From: JBDSSS01 sp963764195
GTDB taxonomy: Bacteria; Actinomycetota; Actinomycetes; Actinomycetales; Dermatophilaceae
DNA length: 64,000 nt
NCBI GenBank assembly: GCA_963764195.1
Contig: CAVXRG010000007.1
Coordinates: 62,001-126,000, forward strand
Direction: 5' to 3'
Part shown: one piece after another, positions 8,406 through 18,207 of the stretch
Numbering within the stretch: the stretch's first letter is position 1
Layout of the letters: each line of letters opens with the position of its first letter
Translations under genes and position numbers: made by a program
The notes under the pieces: model-generated
Told to the model about the DNA's origin: nothing
Databases searched by the model: none
Seen by the model: the letters and a program-made list of their open reading frames with translations, nothing else

Positions 8406-8939
8406 TCAGAGCTGCTTGGCCAGCCAGACCTCGGCGTCGGGGTGGCTGCTGAAGGGGGGCACGTCGACCCAGCCGTTGCGGCGGTAGAGCGAGAGCGCCT
8501 CGACGAGGTCGCGCCGGGTGTCGAGCCTGATCGTGGCGACGCCCCATGACCGGGCCACCTCCTCGGCGACGGCGAGCAGGCTCGGGGCCAGTCCGGTGCC
8601 GCGGTGCTCGGGCCGGACCCACATCCGCCGCAGCTCGGCGACGCGGGTCCCGTCCGCGTCCCGCAGCCGGCGCACCCCGACGCACCCGCCGATCCGCCCG
8701 GTCGAGGGGTCGTCACCGGGACGGGCGACGAGGAAGACGCCGGTCGGTGCGGCGAGGTCGTCCGAACGCATCTGCGGCAGGCCGGTCTCGAGCTCCTCCG
8801 AGGTCGTGTCGCGCCCCTCGTGCAGCTGGAACCACCGGTCGCTGACGTCGAGGTAGTAGGCGGCGAGCAGCGCTCGGGCCTCGGCCCCGCCGACGTCACC
8901 GAGCTCGATGACCCACTCCGTGGCCTCCGGCCCGGTCAC
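8406..8939 (-). CDS. GNAT-family N-acetyltransferase
   Basis: 177 aa. The acetyl-CoA binding motif A is VAELRRMWVRPEHRGTGLA (about 106-124, RxxGxA form), followed by the A/LYRRNGW element near the C-terminus that is usual in GNAT proteins. Substrate not predictable. GTG start in a GTGA overlap with the nucleotidyltransferase stop, making it the last gene of the pepN operon. Transcription ends in the repeat-bearing convergent spacer. Confidence 0.88.
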   Translation of the reverse strand: MTGPEATEWVIELGDVGGAEARALLAAYYLDVSDRWFQLHEGRDTTSEELETGLPQMRSDDLAAPTGVFLVARPGDDPSTGRIGGCVGVRRLRDADGTRVAELRRMWVRPEHRGTGLAPSLLAVAEEVARSWGVATIRLDTRRDLVEALSLYRRNGWVDVPPFSSHPDAEVWLAKQL

Positions 8940-9781
8940 GACGCCCCCGGTCGCCCCGGTCGCCCCGGCAGAGCGGTCCGGGCGACCCCGTCGGCGACGA
9001 CGTCGGCCAGCAGCGCGATCAGGTCACGTGCCCGGCGAGCGGGGTCGGCGGCATACGTCGACGGGGCATCGGGCTGCTCGCGCACCCGCAGGGCCTCGAG
9101 CGCGAGCTCCCGGTGCTGCGGAAAGGCCTCGAGCGCCCACCGGCCGCCGCCGGACTTCGAGGTGGGCCGGCCGGTCGCGAGCAGGTGGTGCAGCCGGGGC
9201 GCGCCGAGCCCGCCCCACTCGGCCGCCTGCGGCAGCGCGGCCTCCCGGGGGTGGTGCCCGAGCGCCTCGAGCTGCCCGCGCCAGTAGGTGTCGAGGTTGT
9301 GGCGGGTCGCCTCGTGCAGGGCCGCGTCGTCACTCCAGACGCCGAGGTCACGAAGCGGCCGGCCGTGCATCGTCACGCCGTGGTCGCGCAGCTCGCGCCA
9401 GGTGATGTGGGCGACGTCGGCGTGCCGCGCGACGTCGAACCAGCCGTCGAGGACACCCGGCACCGGCGGCACCTGGTCGGGCGATCCGGTGAGGTCTTGC
9501 TCGGGGACGTAGAACCCGTCGTAGGCCGGGCCGTCCCACCGCCTGGCCAGCGCGCCGTGCACCTCGCGCAGCGCCGTCACGTCGTCGCCGGTGGGTCGAC
9601 GGGTGACGGTCGCGACGAAGTCGACGTCGCTGCCGGCGTGGAACTCCCCGTCGAAGCCGATCGACCCGTGCAGGTGGAGGCCCTCGAGCAACCCCGGGAC
9701 GGCTGCCTCGACGAGCTCGACGTGGGTGTCGCAGAGCGCCCGGACGACGTCCGGCACCTCCGACCGGGAGGGCGCCGCCAT
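8936..9781 (-). CDS. Nucleotidyltransferase, aminoglycoside-adenylyltransferase-like (DUF4111 type)
   Basis: 281 aa. The N-terminal domain has the nucleotidyltransferase signature HGSIGF...GSDVDF (about 38-55), giving the GS and DxD metal/nucleotide ligands. The C-terminal half is helical, like the AadA/DUF4111 substrate-binding domain, with a conserved-looking NLDTYWRGQLEAL segment. Known relatives include spectinomycin/streptomycin adenylyltransferases, but many chromosomal homologues have no resistance role, so resistance is not claimed. The start overlaps the pepN stop as TGATG and the stop overlaps the GNAT start. Confidence 0.82.
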   Translation of the reverse strand: MAAPSRSEVPDVVRALCDTHVELVEAAVPGLLEGLHLHGSIGFDGEFHAGSDVDFVATVTRRPTGDDVTALREVHGALARRWDGPAYDGFYVPEQDLTGSPDQVPPVPGVLDGWFDVARHADVAHITWRELRDHGVTMHGRPLRDLGVWSDDAALHEATRHNLDTYWRGQLEALGHHPREAALPQAAEWGGLGAPRLHHLLATGRPTSKSGGGRWALEAFPQHRELALEALRVREQPDAPSTYAADPARRARDLIALLADVVADGVARTALPGRPGRPGAS

Positions 9782-12279
9782 CAGCCCGCCGGGTAGAAGG
9801 CCCGCCGCGAGGCGAGCACCTCCCGCAGCTCGGCATCGGCGTCGACGAGCGAGCGCCGGACGGCCGGGGTGAGGTCGGACCGCTCCAGTGCCGCCGCGCT
9901 GAGCCGGGCCGTCCCTTCGGTGATGACCCGCGGGAAGGCGACGAGCACGACCCGGGCCAGCGCGTCCTCACCCACCCAGCCCGACATCGCCGGGACGTCG
10001 GTGAAGAAGCGGGGCACGTAGTCCGCGACGAGGGCGTCGTCGCGGGTGGTCCAGAAGCCGCGGGCGAGGTGGGTCATCTCGTAGTTGGACCGGCCGTGGC
10101 GACCGGTCAGCTGGTCCCAGGCCCATGCCTTCGCCGCGGGGTCGGGCAGCCCGGCCCGGCACAGGAGCGCGTTGAGCGAGCCCTGCAGCGTGTCGTCGCG
10201 GCTGCGGTAGCCCTCGACCTCCTCGACCCCGATGAGGCCGCGGGCGGCGAGGTTGCGCACGACGATCCAGCGGAAGTCCCCGTCGTCCTGGAGGCCCGGC
10301 GGCAGCCCCTCGCCCTCGGCCCACGACCGGAGCAGGCCCTCGTCGTCGCTCGTGCCGGCGAGCAGACGCGCCGCGGCGAGCGACTCCGTCGACTGCTCCG
10401 GTGCCGACTCGAGCAGGAGACGGGCGCTCCCGGCGAGCGCATCGAGCGCCGCACCCTGGGCGGACGGCGGGACGAAGTGCGCGACGACGCCGTGCTCGGC
10501 GTAGGCGGCGATGCGGGTGAGGATCGAGGAGTTCGTCTCCCCCGTCCACGCCGTCTCGACGACGTGCAGGAAGGTCTGCGGCGCGACGGTGGCCCCGTGG
10601 ACGCCGTCGATGAGCGCCGACCAGATGACGGCCCGGGCCTGCGCGTCGGGCAGCTGGGCGAGCTGGTCGGGCAGCGCCGCGAGGGTGGCGTCGTCGAGCC
10701 GGACGCGGGCCCACGTGAGGTCGGACGCGTTCGGCACGACCAGGGCCGGGACGGGACGCCCCACGAGCGCGTCGAGCCCCGTGCTCCCGCTCGTGACGGT
10801 GACCTCAGCCCGCAGCAGCTCCACGCCGTCGGTCCAGCCCCCGACGTCGAGGGCGTGCGGACGGTCGGCGGGGTGACCGTCCGGCGGTTCGCGGAGCAGG
10901 CGGGCCGAGGTCACCAGGCCGTCGGCCGGCTCGACCTCGACCGAGATCGTGTCGCGGTCGGCCGTGAGCAGCCAGCCGCTCGACCAGGCGGCGAGGTCGG
11001 TGCCGCTGGCCCGCTCGATCGCGCCGAGGAAGTCCGCCAGCGTGCCGTTGCCGTAGGACTGCGCGCCGAGGTAGGCGCGGACACCGGCGACGAACGGGTC
11101 GTCACCGACGTAGGCGATGAGCTGGCGCAGAGCGGCCGCGCCCTTGGCGTAGGAGATGCCGTCGAAGTTCTGCAGGGCGCTCTGCGCGTCGAGCGCCTCG
11201 ACCCCGGCGACCGGGTGGGTCGACGGCGAGCGCTCGGCGCCGTAACCCCAGACCTTGCGCACGATCGAGGAGTCGACCCACGCGTCGGTGAACTCCGTCG
11301 CGTCGACGAGGCAGCGGTGGCTCATGTACTCGGCGAACGACTCGTTGAGCCACAGGTCGTCCCACCACTTCATCGTCACGAGGTCGCCGAACCACATGTG
11401 CGACAGCTCGTGCGAGACGGTGTTGGCGCGGCTCAGCAGCTCGTCGCGGGTGGCCGCTCCGCGGTAGAGGTACTGGTCGCGGAAGGTCACGCAGCCGGGG
11501 TTCTCCATCGCGCCGGCGTTGAACTCCGGGACGAAGACCTGGTGATACTCCCCGAAGGGGTAGCGGATCCCGAAGAGGCCGTGGAAGTAGTCGAAGGACT
11601 GGCGGGTCACCTCGAAGAGCTGGTCGGCGTGCCGCTCGAGCGGCTCCTTGAGCGAGGCGCGTGCGTGCAGACCCAGCGGTATGCCGTCGTGCTCGCCGAG
11701 CACCGACACGTACGGCCCGGCGCAGACCGTCACGAAGTAGGTCGCGAGCGGCTTCGTCGTCGCGAGCGTCCACTCCCCCGGCGCGGTCCGCGTCGCCGCG
11801 CCGTTGCCGATGACGACCCAGTCCTCGGGGGCCCGGACGGTCAGGTCGTAGGGCGCCTTGAGGTCGGGCTGGTCGAAGCACGCGAAGACGCTCGGGGCCG
11901 CGTCGAGGAAGAGGTGCCCGTAGACGTAGTCACGGTCGTCGGCGGGGTCGGTGGCCCGGTGCAGGCCCTGGCCGTCGTGGCTGTAGACCATCGTGGCCTC
12001 GACGACGAGCTCGTTCTCGGCCTGCAGGCCGGCCAGCCGGAGCCGCCCCTCTGCGACGTCGGCCGGGTCGAGGTCGACCCCGTTGAGCGTGACCGACGCG
12101 ACCGTCCGTGCAGCGACGTCCACCCAGCTCTCGACGCCGGGCTGATGACAGGTGAAGCGCGCGGTCGTCCGCGAGCCGAAGACCTCGGCGCCCCGGTCGA
12201 GGTCGAGCTCGACGGCATACGACGTCACGGTGAGCAGCTCGGAGCGCTGCTGGGCTTCGGCACGGGTGAGGCTCGGCAT
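9781..12279 (-). CDS. pepN: Aminopeptidase N (M1 family zinc metallopeptidase)
   Basis: 832 aa, the usual size for actinobacterial PepN. Substrate-binding GAMENPG precedes the zinc site HELSH (His290, His294) with the third ligand Glu313 in NESFAEYM. A long helical ERAP1-like C-terminal domain follows. It removes N-terminal residues from peptides in the cytoplasm. The start at 12279 (MPSLTRAEAQQ) was chosen because the frame upstream loses coding character; the sequence CAGGCT seven bases before it resembles the leaderless -10 boxes found elsewhere here. First gene of an operon with the nucleotidyltransferase and GNAT genes. Confidence 0.95.
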   Translation of the reverse strand: MPSLTRAEAQQRSELLTVTSYAVELDLDRGAEVFGSRTTARFTCHQPGVESWVDVAARTVASVTLNGVDLDPADVAEGRLRLAGLQAENELVVEATMVYSHDGQGLHRATDPADDRDYVYGHLFLDAAPSVFACFDQPDLKAPYDLTVRAPEDWVVIGNGAATRTAPGEWTLATTKPLATYFVTVCAGPYVSVLGEHDGIPLGLHARASLKEPLERHADQLFEVTRQSFDYFHGLFGIRYPFGEYHQVFVPEFNAGAMENPGCVTFRDQYLYRGAATRDELLSRANTVSHELSHMWFGDLVTMKWWDDLWLNESFAEYMSHRCLVDATEFTDAWVDSSIVRKVWGYGAERSPSTHPVAGVEALDAQSALQNFDGISYAKGAAALRQLIAYVGDDPFVAGVRAYLGAQSYGNGTLADFLGAIERASGTDLAAWSSGWLLTADRDTISVEVEPADGLVTSARLLREPPDGHPADRPHALDVGGWTDGVELLRAEVTVTSGSTGLDALVGRPVPALVVPNASDLTWARVRLDDATLAALPDQLAQLPDAQARAVIWSALIDGVHGATVAPQTFLHVVETAWTGETNSSILTRIAAYAEHGVVAHFVPPSAQGAALDALAGSARLLLESAPEQSTESLAAARLLAGTSDDEGLLRSWAEGEGLPPGLQDDGDFRWIVVRNLAARGLIGVEEVEGYRSRDDTLQGSLNALLCRAGLPDPAAKAWAWDQLTGRHGRSNYEMTHLARGFWTTRDDALVADYVPRFFTDVPAMSGWVGEDALARVVLVAFPRVITEGTARLSAAALERSDLTPAVRRSLVDADAELREVLASRRAFYPAG

Positions 12280-12347
12280 GACCCCGAGCCTGCCAGACGG
12301 CGGCGACCCCCGTCGCCCGGGTTGCACCGGTGACCGGGCCGACTCGC

Positions 12348-13220
12348 TCAACGCTGGACGGGTCCGCCGGCCAGCTGCTCGAGCCGGGCGATCCGCCGGT
12401 CCATCGGCGGGTGGGTCGAGAGGAAGCGGCTGACGTCCTTGGCCCGGAACGGGCTCGCGATCATCATGTGGCTCGCGTTGACGATGTCCTGCTGCGGGGC
12501 GAGGGGTGCCCGCGCCACCCCGCTCTCGAGCTTGCGCAGCGCAGAGGCGAGGGCGAGCGGGTCGCCGGTGAGGCGGGAGCCGTCCTCGTCGGCGTCGTAC
12601 TCCCGGGTGCGGCTGATCGCCATCTGGATCATCATCGCGGCGAAGGGCGCGAGCAGGCTCATCGCGAGCAGGGCGAACGGGTTGGGCCGGTCCTCGTCGG
12701 AGCCGCCGCCGAACATGCTCGTGAACATCAGCATCTGGCCGACCGACGTGATCACGCCGGCGATGGCCGCGGCGACCGAGGAGGTGAGGATGTCGCGGTT
12801 GTAGACGTGCATCAGCTCGTGGCCCAGGACGCCGCGCAGCTCGCGCTCGTCGAGCAGCTGGAGGATGCCTTCGGTGCAGCAGACGGCCGCGTTGCGGGGG
12901 TTGCGCCCGGTGGCGAAGGCGTTCGGGGCCGGCGTCGGCGAGATGTAGAGGCGCGGCATGGGCTTGCCTGCGGCCGTGGAGAGCTCGCGGATGATGCGGT
13001 ACATCGCCGGGGCCTGCGCCTCGGAGACCGGATAGGCGTGCATGGCCCGGATCGCGAGCTTGTCGCTGTTCCAGTAACCGTAGGCGGTCGTGCCCACCCC
13101 GATCAGGGCGAAGAGCCAGATGAAGCGGCCGCCGCCGACGATCGCGCCGAGGCCGAGCAGGAGCGCCCAGATGCCGCCGAAGAGGGCAGCGGTCTTCAGC
13201 CCGTTGAAGTGGTTGTGCAT
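12348..13220 (-). CDS. htpX: HtpX-like membrane zinc metalloprotease (M48)
   Basis: 290 aa. Two N-terminal membrane helices (about 12-48), zinc motif HELMH (His134, His138), a second helical hairpin (about 148-200) and the downstream ligand region SRTREYDADEDG match HtpX. It should degrade misfolded membrane proteins with the active site facing the cytoplasm. It stands between pepN and the nuo2 cluster on the same strand, with spacers of 68 and 66 bp in which no strong signal is seen. Confidence 0.95.
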   Translation of the reverse strand: MHNHFNGLKTAALFGGIWALLLGLGAIVGGGRFIWLFALIGVGTTAYGYWNSDKLAIRAMHAYPVSEAQAPAMYRIIRELSTAAGKPMPRLYISPTPAPNAFATGRNPRNAAVCCTEGILQLLDERELRGVLGHELMHVYNRDILTSSVAAAIAGVITSVGQMLMFTSMFGGGSDEDRPNPFALLAMSLLAPFAAMMIQMAISRTREYDADEDGSRLTGDPLALASALRKLESGVARAPLAPQQDIVNASHMMIASPFRAKDVSRFLSTHPPMDRRIARLEQLAGGPVQR

Positions 13221-13286
13221 GCCCCGTCAACGAGCGGCCCGTGGATCGTGTTCCCCCGGCGGCGCGCTCGTGCGTCGGTCGGCGTC

Positions 13287-14864
13287 TCAGCCCAGCAGCG
13301 CGAGGAGCAGGTCGGGCTGGACGCTGACGGCGACGAGGACGGCGGCCGACAGCACGAGGGCCGCGACCACCGCGCGCCGACGGCCACGGTCGGGCTCGAC
13401 CTCGGGCGCCGCGCCCCGGGCGGGCTGCGTCTCGGGGCCGGCCAGGCTGACGACGGGGCGCAGCCAGCGGAGGTAGACGGCGACGCCGAGCACGGCGTTG
13501 GCCGCGGCGACGACGGCGAGCCAGATCCAGCCCTGCGCCACGACCGGGCGCAGCGCGACGACCTTGCCCGCGAGGCCGATCACCCCTGGCGGCAGCCCCG
13601 CGAGCGAGGTGAGCGCGAGCGCGAGCGCACCCGCCCGCACCGGGTGGCGACGCCACATCCCGTCGTATGCCGTGAGCCGCCGGCCCGCCCGCGGGTGTTC
13701 CGACACGGTGAGCGCGACGACGGCGAAGGCGACGAGGGTGGCCGCGACGTAGGTGAGCAGGTAGGTCGCCGAGGCGCGGGCGCCGAGCGCCGACAGGCTG
13801 ACGAGCGGCAGGACGACCCAGCCGGCCTGGGCGACCGTCGACCAGGCGAGGAGCCGCACGACGTCGTCCTGGCGCAGGGCCATCACGTTGCCGACGGTCA
13901 TGCTGAGCCCCGCGAGGACCGCGATCGCGAGCAGGGCCGGGGTGCCGAGGACCGCGACGGCACGGACCACGACGAGCAGGGCGGCGAGCGCCGCGATCTT
14001 CGAGACCGTGGCGAGGAAGGTCGCGACGGCCGTCGAGGTCCCGGCATACGCCGTCGGGGTCCACGCGTGGAAGGGCACGAGCGAGAGCTTGAAGCCGATG
14101 CCGGCGAGCACGAGGACGACCGCGAGCGAGAGCAGCCCGGCCGTGACGGTGGCCGGGGCCCCGGTGGCCCCGGTTGGCCCGCTGGGGCCGGTCGACAGCA
14201 GTGCGGCGTCGGGGTCGAGGAAGGGGCTGCCGGTCGCCGCGAACCACACGGCGAGCCCGAGCACGAGCAGGGCGAAGGAGACGACGGAGGTGACGAGCAG
14301 CTGGACCGCGCCCGCGACGGCGCCGCGGCGACCGGAGAGGGCGACGAGCACGATCACGGGCAGCGTGGCGAGCTCGAGGGCGACGAGCAGCGTCCCGATG
14401 TCACGGCTCGCCGCGACGACGACGGTGCCGGCGAGGGCGCCGAGCAGGAGCACCGCCTGGGCGGACTGGGCCGCGACGGGGCCCTCGTGGACGTGGACAG
14501 CGCCGGGGTCGCGCTGTCCGGGGACGGCAGCAGACCGCGGCCAGGCGAGGCCGATGCTGACGAGCGCGGCGAGCCCCGCCGCCAGCTGGAGGCTGCCACC
14601 GAGCGCGTCGACCTTCCAGAAGCAGCTCACCGGGACGGCGGCGCCTGCCCCGGTCTGCGCGAGGCAGAAGGTGGCGGACTCCCCGCCGCTCAGCAGCCCG
14701 ACGAGGGCGCTGACGACGACCCCGAGCGCGGCGGTGGCGGCGAGGGCCCACGGCGCCCGGGACAGCCGCGGCGCGGCGAGGTCGGCGACGAGGACGACGA
14801 GGAGGCCGAGGACGGGGAAGAGGGCGGGCAGCAGCGCCACGGCGTCGATGCTCAGGTCTCTCAC
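13287..14864 (-). CDS. nuoN: NADH dehydrogenase-like subunit N, second (partial) Nuo cluster
   Basis: 525 aa, about 14 membrane helices, proton-pumping antiporter-like family. The lysine-bearing stretch GFKLSLVPFHAWTPTAY (about 250) and the later SKIAALAAL helix are present, so the pump residues look intact. It is the last gene of the nuo2 cluster. GTG start overlaps the nuoM stop by 4 bases. It is clearly a different sequence from the NuoN at 29046-30650. Confidence 0.92.
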   Translation of the reverse strand: MRDLSIDAVALLPALFPVLGLLVVLVADLAAPRLSRAPWALAATAALGVVVSALVGLLSGGESATFCLAQTGAGAAVPVSCFWKVDALGGSLQLAAGLAALVSIGLAWPRSAAVPGQRDPGAVHVHEGPVAAQSAQAVLLLGALAGTVVVAASRDIGTLLVALELATLPVIVLVALSGRRGAVAGAVQLLVTSVVSFALLVLGLAVWFAATGSPFLDPDAALLSTGPSGPTGATGAPATVTAGLLSLAVVLVLAGIGFKLSLVPFHAWTPTAYAGTSTAVATFLATVSKIAALAALLVVVRAVAVLGTPALLAIAVLAGLSMTVGNVMALRQDDVVRLLAWSTVAQAGWVVLPLVSLSALGARASATYLLTYVAATLVAFAVVALTVSEHPRAGRRLTAYDGMWRRHPVRAGALALALTSLAGLPPGVIGLAGKVVALRPVVAQGWIWLAVVAAANAVLGVAVYLRWLRPVVSLAGPETQPARGAAPEVEPDRGRRRAVVAALVLSAAVLVAVSVQPDLLLALLG

Positions 14865-16387
14865 CGGGTCACCCCCGTGAGCAGGGCCGCGGCGTCGAGG
14901 TCGGACACCCCGAGCAGCAGGTGCGGGAGCAGGCCGAGCACGACGACGGCGACGACGAGGGCGAGCAGGACGCCCCAGCGCGCTCCGGTGACATCGGTGA
15001 CATCGCCGGCCCCGACGGGCTCCGTGGGCTCTGTGGTGACCGGGCCGGCCGGGTCGTCGGGGACCTCACCGGCCCAGACGATCCGCGCGACCCGCAGGGC
15101 GTAGGCGGCGGCGAGCGCGATGCCGACGGCGCCGAGCACGGCGCAGGCGCGCAGGAGCACGAGCGGCCGGTCGGGGGCCGGCGACCACGCGGCATACAGC
15201 GCCAGGAACTCGCCCCAGAAGCTGACCAGCCCCGGCAGTCCGAGTGCCGCGGCGAGGGCGATGAGCAGGGTGACGCCGTAGCGCGGCGCGGTGTCGCGCA
15301 GGCCGCGCCGGATGACCGACAGGTCGGCCGAGCCCCACTGCGCCTTGAGGTCGCCGACGACGAAGAAGAGCAGCGCGGCCACGACCCCGTGGGCGATGTT
15401 GCCGAAGAGGGCCGCCTGCAGGCCGGTGTGGCTGCCCGAGGCGACAGCGAGCGCGACAAAGCCCATGTGGGCCACGGAGCTGTAGGCGATGAGCCGCTTG
15501 AGGTCACGCTCGACGAGGCAGGCGAGACCTCCCCAGAGGATGCCGACGACGCCGAGCACGGCGAGCGCCGGGCTGAGGGCGGCGACGCCCTCGGGGACGG
15601 TGGCGACGGCGAGCCGCACGATGCCGTAGGTGCCCATCTTGAGCAGCACCGCCGCGAGCAGCACCGAGCCGGCCGTCGGGGCGATCGTGTGCGCCGGGGG
15701 CAGCCAGGTGTGGACCGGCCAGAGTGGCACCTTGATGCCGAGACCGGCGAGCAGCAGGGCGGCAACGGAGACCTGGACGCCCCGCGAGAGGCCGGTGCCG
15801 TGCCGCGCGGCGAGGACGCCGAGGTCGGAGCTGCCCTGGTGGTGCACGAGCAGGAGGATGCCGACGAGCATGAGGCTCGACCCGAGCACGGTGAACAGCA
15901 CGAAGCGGGAGGCGGCGTCGCCCCGGTCCTCGTCCCCGACGTGGTCGTCGCCGAAGCGCCGGATGAGCACCCACATCGGCACGAGCACGACCTCGAAGGC
16001 GATGAAGAACAGGACGGCGTCGCGGGCCAGGAAGGTGGCGAGGGCGCCCGTCTCGACGAGGAGGATGCAGCCGAGGTAGGTCGAGCGCGAGCCCCCCGAG
16101 GAGATCGGGCCGGCGAGGGCGTGGACGACGACCGCGACGGTCAGCAGGGCGGTGAGCAGGACGAGCCCGGCGGAGATCCCGTCGACCTCGAAGTGCCAGC
16201 GCACCCCGAGCGAGCGGATCCACGCGGCGTCGACGACGGGTCGGGCGATGACGACCCAGACGGCGAGGACGGCCGTGAGCGCGGCCGATCCGAGCGCGAC
16301 GGGGCGTTCGCCGCCGGAGTCGGGGGGCAGCGCGAGCAGCGCGATCGTCGCGAGGAGCGGGACGAGCAGCAGCAGGGTCAGCGCCAT
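14861..16387 (-). CDS. nuoM: NADH dehydrogenase-like subunit M, second Nuo cluster
   Basis: 508 aa antiporter-like membrane subunit. It carries the key Glu in AFEVVLVPMWVLIRRFG (about 125-140), the pump Lys in GIKVPLWPVHTWLPPAH (about 220) and LKMGTYGIVR. Length and motif order are normal for NuoM, so proton translocation is plausible. It overlaps nuoL by 10 bases and nuoN by 4. Confidence 0.93.
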   Translation of the reverse strand: MALTLLLLVPLLATIALLALPPDSGGERPVALGSAALTAVLAVWVVIARPVVDAAWIRSLGVRWHFEVDGISAGLVLLTALLTVAVVVHALAGPISSGGSRSTYLGCILLVETGALATFLARDAVLFFIAFEVVLVPMWVLIRRFGDDHVGDEDRGDAASRFVLFTVLGSSLMLVGILLLVHHQGSSDLGVLAARHGTGLSRGVQVSVAALLLAGLGIKVPLWPVHTWLPPAHTIAPTAGSVLLAAVLLKMGTYGIVRLAVATVPEGVAALSPALAVLGVVGILWGGLACLVERDLKRLIAYSSVAHMGFVALAVASGSHTGLQAALFGNIAHGVVAALLFFVVGDLKAQWGSADLSVIRRGLRDTAPRYGVTLLIALAAALGLPGLVSFWGEFLALYAAWSPAPDRPLVLLRACAVLGAVGIALAAAYALRVARIVWAGEVPDDPAGPVTTEPTEPVGAGDVTDVTGARWGVLLALVVAVVVLGLLPHLLLGVSDLDAAALLTGVTR

Positions 16388-18207
16388 GCCGTCACCCCCA
16401 GCAGCGCGATCGCGACGAGCCCGACGAGCACGCCGACGAGGGCGAGGGACGGCACGCCCCGGTGGGCGCGCTCCCCGGCCCGGCCCAGGCCCCGCACCGC
16501 GACGGCGCTCGCCCGTGGGTAGGCGTCGACGACGTCACGGTCGAGCGCGACGACGAGGCGGGCCACGGCGGTCACGCCCCGACCGAGCGCCGTGTAGGCG
16601 GTGTCGGCGCCGAACCCGCGCACGGCCCCGTCGCGCAGGCGCGGGCTCAGCCGGTCGGCGACGTCGAGCCGTCCGTGGTCGCTGAGGGCCCACACGGCAT
16701 ACCCGGCCCCGACGACGAGCAGCAGGGACAGCACCGCCGACAGGAGCCCGACGTGGATGGCCCCGCGGATCCCGACGAGCAGCAGCGTGCCGAGCACGGT
16801 GCCGACGGCGAGGACCGCGACGGACAGGGCCGCGGGGACGCTGATCGGCGCCGCCTCGTCGCCGGTGGGCGCCGGCGGTGCCCCGGCCGGCTCGACGGGG
16901 GTGTCGAGGAGCAGCCACGCGCGGGTGCAGTAGGCGGCGGTGAGCACGACGGTGAGCAGGAGCGCGACGACGACGGCCCAGGCCCGCAGGCCCCCGCCGT
17001 CCGCGGCACCCTCGAGCGCCGCGTCGACGACGGTGTCCTTGGTGAAGAAGCCGATGAGCGGCGGGACCCCGGCGAGCGAGGCGAGCCCGACGGCGACCGA
17101 CCAGCGCAGCGTGCCCCGCCCGCGCAGCCGACCGCGGAGCAGCACGAGCGTGGTGCCCCCGACGAGCGCCGCGAGCCACCCGGCGACGAGGAAGAGCAGC
17201 GCCTTGAAGAAGGCGTGCCCGACGAGGTGCGAGACCGCGGGGGCCGCCAGCCCGGCCGGCGCCGCCGCGAGCGCGCCGAGCATGATCGCGACCTGGCTGA
17301 GCGTCGAGTAGGCGAGCATCCGCTTGAGGTCGGACTGGGCGAGGGCCAGTCCCGCGGCATAGACCATCGTCACGGCGGCGAGGAGGGCGAGGAACGTGCG
17401 CGCGGCGTCGTCCTGCGCATAGAGGCCGAAGAGGCGCGCGACGACGTAGCTGCCGGCCGCGACCATCGTCGCCGCGTGGATGAGCGCCGACGCCGGGGTA
17501 GGGCCCTCCATCGCGTCGGGCAGCCAGTCGTGGAAGGGCACGAGTCCCGACTTGCCGGCGACGCCGACCACGACCCCGACGAGCCCGAGGGTGAGCAGCG
17601 GCGTGGCGGCGGGCTGGGTGAGCACGGCGAGCAGGTCCGTGCTGCCGGCCCTCACGGCGAGCGCGATGAGCCCGATGACCATCCCGATGTCGGCGACACG
17701 GGTCACGACGAAGGCCTTGTATGCCGCTCGCCGGGCTGCCGCGCGCTCGCTGTCGTGGCCGATGAGCAGCCACGAGCACCAGCCCATCACCTCCCAGCCG
17801 ACGAGGGTGAGGGCGAGGTCGGCCGAGGAGACGACGAGGAGCATCCCCGCGGCGAAGAGGGAGACGGTCGCGGCGAACTGGGGGTAGCGCGGGTCGGCCC
17901 GGAGGTACCAGACGGTGAAGACCTGGATGCACAGCACGACGACCGCGACGACGAGCGAGACGGTGCCGGAGACCCGGTCCGAGAGCAGGTTGAGCGGGAC
18001 GGACAGGTCGCGCAGCGGCAGGGCGCCGACCGTCGGGATGTCGGCCCGCCGCAGGGGCGCGGCGACGAGGGCGACGGCGAGCAGGGCCACGGCGGCGGCG
18101 CAGCCGACGGCGATGCCGCGGGCCAGCGCCGGCCGACGGCGGGCGAGCAGGCCGGCGAGTCCGGCGAGCGCCGGGAGCAGGACGACGAGGCGCACGACCC
18201 AGGTCAT
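16378..18207 (-). CDS. nuoL: NADH dehydrogenase-like subunit L, second Nuo cluster
   Basis: 609 aa, with the conserved Glu in GWEVMGWCSWLLIGH (about 140), Lys in AGKSGLVPFHDWLPDAMEGPTP (about 215) and SALIHAATMV. The C-terminal region continues past the antiporter core with the long lateral helix expected of NuoL. Slightly shorter than the 656-aa NuoL of the complete cluster. ATG start overlaps the nuoK stop. Confidence 0.93.
   Translation of the reverse strand: MTWVVRLVVLLPALAGLAGLLARRRPALARGIAVGCAAAVALLAVALVAAPLRRADIPTVGALPLRDLSVPLNLLSDRVSGTVSLVVAVVVLCIQVFTVWYLRADPRYPQFAATVSLFAAGMLLVVSSADLALTLVGWEVMGWCSWLLIGHDSERAAARRAAYKAFVVTRVADIGMVIGLIALAVRAGSTDLLAVLTQPAATPLLTLGLVGVVVGVAGKSGLVPFHDWLPDAMEGPTPASALIHAATMVAAGSYVVARLFGLYAQDDAARTFLALLAAVTMVYAAGLALAQSDLKRMLAYSTLSQVAIMLGALAAAPAGLAAPAVSHLVGHAFFKALLFLVAGWLAALVGGTTLVLLRGRLRGRGTLRWSVAVGLASLAGVPPLIGFFTKDTVVDAALEGAADGGGLRAWAVVVALLLTVVLTAAYCTRAWLLLDTPVEPAGAPPAPTGDEAAPISVPAALSVAVLAVGTVLGTLLLVGIRGAIHVGLLSAVLSLLLVVGAGYAVWALSDHGRLDVADRLSPRLRDGAVRGFGADTAYTALGRGVTAVARLVVALDRDVVDAYPRASAVAVRGLGRAGERAHRGVPSLALVGVLVGLVAIALLGVTAWR

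Noticed and set aside
8936..9781. Aminoglycoside resistance gene
   Set aside because: Only the nucleotidyltransferase fold is supported; chromosomal context with pepN and GNAT gives no sign of a resistance cassette or mobility.
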